A stretch of 64,000 nucleotides of DNA, taken from NCBI GenBank assembly GCA_964034945.1, contig OZ035962.1, forward strand, positions 66,607,274-66,671,273, given 5' to 3'. Positions within the stretch are counted from its first letter, which is position 1, and each line of letters opens with the position of its first letter. This document shows positions 59,237-64,000 of this stretch, piece after piece. The notes under the pieces were generated by a model. The model searched no databases. It had not been told where the DNA came from and saw nothing but the letters and a program-made list of their open reading frames with translations. The position numbers and the translations under genes were made by a program. The stretch is from Chrysopilus asiliformis (taxonomy: Eukaryota; Arthropoda; Insecta; Diptera; Rhagionidae).

Positions 59237-60082
59237 AAAGTAGTCATTCTTAACAACTTTTCAATTATTTAGTTGTTCGAATCGGGAACATTACTTTAGT
59301 AGTAAAGTTTATTTTTTTGTAGTTAATTTCAACTACAAGAAATAATTAAAAGAACTATAAAATAACTAATATTTATTAAAAAGTAATAAGATTTTACTAT
59401 TTTCTACTTGATTGCATTACAAAATAGTCAAAATATAGTGCCAAAAAAGTAATTTTAAATTATTTTGTTGTCAAATCAATTAAAAAGTAGTTACAGTGAC
59501 TATTAAAATAGTTATTTGTCAATTGTTTCATAATTACATTCGACTGCAAAATAGTTGAAAGGTATTATCGAAATAATACGTTTTAATTATTTTGTTGTTG
59601 AAATGACCATAATGTGGTTGGAAGTGACTATCAAAACAACCATTTTTAACCATTTTGTTATTGGTTCGACTAGAAAATAGTTGAAAGTTACCAGTTTGCA
59701 ATTATTTTGTCGTGGATTCAACAAGAAAATAATTAAAACGTATTATTTCGATAATACTTTTTAACTATTTTGTAGTCGAATGTAATTATGAAACAATTGA
59801 CAAATAATTATTTTAATAGTCACTGTAACTACTTTTTAATTGATTTGACAACAAAATAATTTAAAATGACTTTTTTGGCACTATATTTTGACTATTTTGT
59901 AATGCAATCAAGTAGAAAATAGTAAAATCTTATTACTTTTTAATAAATATTAGTTATTTTATAGTTCTTTTAATTATTTCTTGTAGTTGAAATTAACTAC
60001 AAAAAAATAAACTTTACTACTAAAGTAATGTTCCCGATTCGAACAACTAAATAATTGAAAAGTTGTTAAGATTGACTACTTT
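59237..60082. repeat. 846-bp fold-back with 367-bp arms
   Basis: Positions 59237-59603 and 59716-60082 are highly similar inverted copies around a spacer of about 112 bp. The arms consist of variants of ACTATTTTGTAGT and AAAAAGTAGT. No coding is present and no target duplication could be fixed. Similar AAAAAGTAATAG / TTACTATTTTGTG wording appears again at 63600-63790. Confidence 0.85.
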
Positions 60083-60570
60083 TTTATGGGTAATGATTAT
60101 TAAAAGCTGAAAAAAATATAAGTGGAAAAAAGAACAATTGTTTTTGAATCAACAGAAATTTATTTCTCCAATAAATATTTTTACATAAAAATAATATTTA
60201 CTAAAAAAGTGTTATTGCAAATCATGTTAATAGTAATTTTAATATTAATATTTTACATCTTGAAAATAAAAAAATGACTTAAATGTGCTTTAGTTTAATA
60301 CCGTATTTTGTATCTAATAGGATGTGTGCATGCATTGGGAAAGTTGCAAATCGTTCTGCAAACACTTGGAAATTTCATTCCTAAAATATATGCTTGATAG
60401 TGTTCATTAAAACTCTCATTTTCGTATTCGTTGCAAACAAAAAACACTTCTTTGTTTTCGAAAATAATAATGGTTTTTAAATCAAAAATTCTTAAATCTG
60501 TTTCATAAAAAGTTAAGAAAAATCCTTACTATGCACATACTTTAAATGGAAAATGAGAACTTCTATAGAA
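60083..60570. other. 3' flank of the SAMD3-like gene
   Basis: AT-rich sequence with possible polyadenylation signals on the minus strand (for example TTTATT at 60160-60165, read as AATAAA). No other feature was recognised. Confidence 0.4.
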
Positions 60571-61139
60571 TCAAACAAATTTTCGTACAGAAAACAAACG
60601 AACATTATAAGTCAAGTCTGCAATTAATGCAACGATTTTAGATGGCAAATTAAATTTCTTATTTAAATTATTATAAAAAAAGGTTTCAATAAAAATCCAC
60701 ACAAGTTCGCTTTCTAGAGCGTATTTTAAGTTGAAAACAGTGTAAATTTTGAAACAAGCGTCCAAAGATTTTACAAAATTACTGTTTGTATAAAATATCT
60801 TCTAAAACAACATAAAATTTTTTTAAACTATGAATAGTTTCACCAACCGCAATTAAATATGGCTGACACCCCAATCCAAGATCTTTGTAAAATTTAGCTC
60901 GCTTCTCCACAGTTGGTATACCTTCAGGTTCGGTCAAAACATGGATCAGGAAACTATTTAAAAAAATTCAAAAATGGCTTTTCAATTTTTTAGTAATTTT
61001 GTATTTGATTAGTAAAACTAAAAATCAAAAATGATGTCTACTCAATGACGCAAACCGCGTTAAAACTGCTCCAACGGTTCCGGAAATAGTTGAAGAGGGG
61101 GTTGACAGGCAGATTGCATACACACATTTTGAATTCTGT

Positions 61140-61377
61140 GGTAATTTGCCAAAACTTGATAACTACATTTTTAAAATTTTGAACGAAGCAATTTCAAAAT
61201 AAAAAAAAAATATGACATGATCAGTTTGTTTGTTAATTAAACATTTATTTAAACGTTAATTTAAAATTTAAAATAACCAGCCAAAGGAAAGTTTTGTCAT
61301 GTCATATTTTTTTTGAATTTTGAAAGTGCTTCGTTCAAAATTTGTAAAATGTAGTTATCAAGTTTTGGCAAATTACC
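61140..61377. repeat. Fold-back repeat inside intron 7 of the SAMD3-like gene
   Basis: The arms (GGTAATTTGCCAAAACTTGA... and inverse) are about 85 bp each with a spacer of about 70 bp. Its left edge sits only 4 bases from the proposed exon 8 acceptor. Weaker inverted similarity may run into the exon itself. Confidence 0.75.
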
Positions 61378-63038
61378 AAAGAATTGTCATCGGACTTTCG
61401 TATGTGTGCAAAATTTCAAGTTAATAGGATGATTGGAAGCCGATTAAAATCAGATTCCAAGATTTGATCCTGACAAACAGACAGACAGACAGACAAACAG
61501 ATACGAAAGTAAGCTAAATAAAAGCATTTTATAATTAAATTTACCTTCAGTACTCCTTTCATTTATTTCTTGAAACAGACTTTGGTTGTATTTGTCTTCA
61601 ATTTTTGAGGAAATCGATGGAAATTTTAATACAAATCCTGCCCATTTATTAGTCAAAGACATAGACACATTTTCACCGAATGTTTGATGAAAATCTTTAC
61701 ATATCTATAACAAAAATTATTAGTTACTTCATTATTGTAAACAGATAAAACCACTTTACTAGAGTGTGACCAAGGCTGTGCCGCAAAATTGGCCATTCAT
61801 TTACTATCGCTTTTAATTCCACGTTAGTTTGCAAATCTTTTTGCCTGTGAGAGTATAAAATTTCCCATTTGCTTACACAAGTTGTCCAGTCGCCTTGGTG
61901 ATATCTTAAAAACTTTTTGTTGTTTTCAATATCTTCATCTAAACATTGAGATACGTTATTTATAAGATTTAATACTATTAATAATTTGTACCTACCGTTT
62001 AATTCAACCGAATTTGAAGAGTTAGTTGCAGTAAGAGTACTTGAAAGTGTATTTCGGACTTTATTTTTTTGAAACGTCGACTCGGGAAATAACGACTTTT
62101 TTCTCAAGTTTTTTTAATTTATTGTTGTATTTGTAGAAAAGAATCCCCTTTGGAGGCTGGTTCTTTATTCTCGGAGTGAAATATATATTCTAAAGGTATT
62201 TAAAATCAACTGTAGTGGCTTCATAAAAAAATGTTTTGTTATAACTTACTTTGTCCTCTGTTGGAAATTCATTTACTATTTCATTGCTTATTGCATCAAT
62301 TTGATTTGTTGTTGCAGTTAACCCGGTTGAAAAAACATTTTCCAGAATTAAGTCTACCAGTTTGTCACGTTGACTGTCATTCAATTTGTTGTTTTGATTA
62401 TATGAGTCGACAATTTGGTATCCGACAGAGGATTTTAAAATTTCTTTCACATTCAAAAAATATTTAAAACTCTAAAGTATAATAGTTTTGAAAAGAAATT
62501 GCAAAGTGAGAACACAACAAATCTGAAGAATGCTTCGAAATATTGAGCTCTGCTAATAACTCATGGATTCTGGTAGGGAAAATGTGTTACCGGCAGATTT
62601 TCATTTTTACCTGTAAAGATTTACTATGAACAAAATTAGGCGGATTGTTGTCAGAATCTGATATCCAGGATACCACTTTTCCTATTGCAGCTAAACTACC
62701 AGCACCAGGTAAAATTTCGTCAAATCTCTAAAAGATTAAGCAAAAAATTAATTAAATTAAATCAATCATAATTACAATTTTACATTTTCTTTTCGCCAAA
62801 TCCGCAAATTTCCTTTAAATTTCACTTCAGTTCCATACGATTCTCCTTCAGTTGTTTTTGAAATGGCATGTAGAGTTAAAAATTTTAGGTAGTCATAATC
62901 TATTCCAAGATCTGAAGAGAGAAACTCGAACGAATTAAAAAAAATTTGAGATTGTGAACACTTAACAAAAAAGTATTAAATTTTAAATATAGGTAGATAA
63001 CGAATAACAGTAACAATGAAGCTATGCACAAATCGGAC

Positions 63039-63165
63039 CTGCCCGGGAGTGCTCCGAAAATATTTTTAGACAAAATTAAGAGGTTAAAATTTTTTGCGAA
63101 TAAATTGCGTTTATGCACTATGTACTTCGCATAAGATACTAAAAACGCACACTTTTTCGCGAAGG
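63039..63165. repeat. Fragment of the 57540-58450 repeat end
   Basis: GGGAGTGCTCCGAAAAT, AAATTAAGAGGT and the following sequence resemble 58437-58510. It lies in intron 1 of the SAMD3-like gene. The open minus-strand frame over it is an artefact. Confidence 0.5.
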
Positions 63166-63515
63166 GCTTAAAAAACTTCACCGGGAGTCGCAAAGGCTGA
63201 AGAACTACATATATATTTTTTACTACAAGAAACTTGCGAGTCGAATTTTTGGTGATTTTTTCTTGCAAATTAACTCGCCTTGTGCGATTTTTCCGTTCAG
63301 ACGAGAATGAGACATTTAATTTATGAACGCTTTTCACTTTTATTTGGTTTTTTTTAATCTATTTAAGCACAATTCTTACCTTGAAATTTCCTGTGCAATG
63401 CTTCCAGATTCCAATCCGTTAAAACTTTATACAACTGATCGGGTTGTGCCGACTGATCGATCATTTGGTTGTAAATGATGAAAGGTTCATTTACGAACAC
63501 ATTTTTCGCCGCCAT

Positions 63516-64000
63516 TCTTATGCAACAATTCAACAATTTTCTATAATACTTTAGAACAATTCACTGTACTTCGAAACTTCACTGAAAATGGCGCACAAAG
63601 TGACAATCAAGTATTAAAAAGTAATAGTTTTTTACTATTTGTTTGTTAACTCTATTACTTTTTAGTCAAAAAAAGTGTGGTGGAAATATTATGAAGGCAA
63701 ATTGGAACAACAAAATTGTTGTTTTAATCACAAAATAATATAAAAATAGTAAGAAATAGTATTTCTTTACTATTTTGTGATTATTTTCACTACTTACTAA
63801 TAATCTTTACTATTAATTAATTAATTTTCAACAAAAAGATAGTTACATTTTATTATATTATAATACCATTTTATATAGAGAATAACTACTAAATAATTGT
63901 TTCATTTTGATTTCAACCCATTTTGAATTTTGATTATTTATTGTAGTCAAATTTGATTTTTTTGTTGTAAAGGATAAAATAATGGCATGCCAGTTTTTCT
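63516..64000. repeat. AT-rich repeat array upstream of the SAMD3-like gene
   Basis: Sequences such as AAAAAGTAATAG, TTTACTATTTTGTG and their inverses recur, including a local inverted pair at 63728-63782 (ATCACAAAATA / TATTTTGTGAT). The wording is close to the fold-back at 59237-60082. The window ends inside it. Confidence 0.5.

Larger units (their letters stand above)
60571..63515 (-). pseudogene. SAMD3-like multi-exon gene, damaged
   Basis: Nine exons were assembled on the minus strand: 63515-63380, 62911-62784, 62727-62611, 62471-62250, 62189-61996, 61938-61760, 61704-61545, 61135-61042 and 60953-60571. All introns are GT-AG and phases agree, except for a 1-base frame error in exon 5 (T7 run at 62064-62070, read as A7) and another in exon 9 near 60780. 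The predicted protein is about 537 residues. It starts MAAKNVFVNEPF, has a SAM-like segment (LTDWNLEALHRKFQDLGIDY), then NDSQRDKLVDLILENV, EFPTEDK, VNEWPIL and a C-terminal part with FYVVLEDILY and SLDACFKIYTVFNLKY. That order matches an uncharacterised animal family annotated as sterile alpha motif domain-containing protein 3-like; its function is unknown. Exon 8 abuts a fold-back repeat and is the least certain. It is nested, reversed, downstream of the sphingomyelinase exons. Confidence 0.6.

Noticed and set aside
61480..61500. (GACA)n tract as part of the SAMD3-like coding region
   Set aside because: It lies past the GT donor of exon 7 and belongs to intronic repeat sequence.
62900..63337. 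145-residue minus-strand frame
   Set aside because: It lies in intron 1 of the SAMD3-like gene, covers a dispersed-repeat fragment and reads as low-complexity sequence.

Overview
The window is AT-rich nuclear DNA from an insect, most likely a fly (Diptera). The evidence is short GT-AG introns, a gustatory-receptor-type seven-helix gene, an exportin-2 (CSE1/Cas) gene, an acid sphingomyelinase gene, and a dense mix of insect DNA transposons (hAT, mariner, piggyBac-type, PIF/Harbinger, pogo-type, Helitron) with many fold-back repeats. No bacterial, plasmid or viral gene organisation and no CRISPR array is visible. Species cannot be named from this sequence.

Host-type genes are few. A gustatory receptor-like single-exon gene lies at 9002-10054 (+). 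The first two exons of exportin-2 lie at 35194-36515 (+), and the rest of that gene was not found in the window. The first exons of an acid sphingomyelinase-type gene lie at 56596-57065 (+). A nine-exon gene lies at 60571-63515 (-); its reconstructed protein looks like the poorly characterised SAMD3-like family and carries two frameshifts and a fold-back repeat at one splice junction.

Almost everything else is mobile DNA, often nested. From left to right: a piggyBac-type MITE (657-922); a large palindrome inside a terminal-inverted-repeat (TIR) element (1493-2366); Helitron pieces (2989-4025); fold-back elements (5183-6102, 6379-7180 with a nested MITE); a broken mariner-superfamily element (7206-8499); a Helitron (10353-10845); a PIF/Harbinger transposase wreck (11815-13102); a hAT fragment (13611-14351); an apparently intact hAT element with perfect ends and 8-bp target duplication (15563-18725); a 650-bp minisatellite (23146-23795); many MITEs (25-31 kb); a fold-back inside the exportin-2 intron; a fold-back carrying a tRNA-derived SINE (39794-41017); a broken DD34D mariner (44975-46075); a pogo-like element with a PHD-type finger and a nested Helitron (46784-48330); two hAT MITEs (49375-50518, 55273-55972); and an 846-bp fold-back (59237-60082).

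The most interesting signals are: (1) the SAMD3-like gene between repeats of similar sequence character; (2) three piggyBac-type MITEs of unrelated sequence that each carry one perfect or near-perfect palindrome 14-15 bp from one end; (3) a fold-back MITE family with exact 7-bp target duplications in three of three copies; (4) the complete hAT element with arrays of a 12-bp palindrome next to both ends. All were read by eye; no alignment or database search was run.
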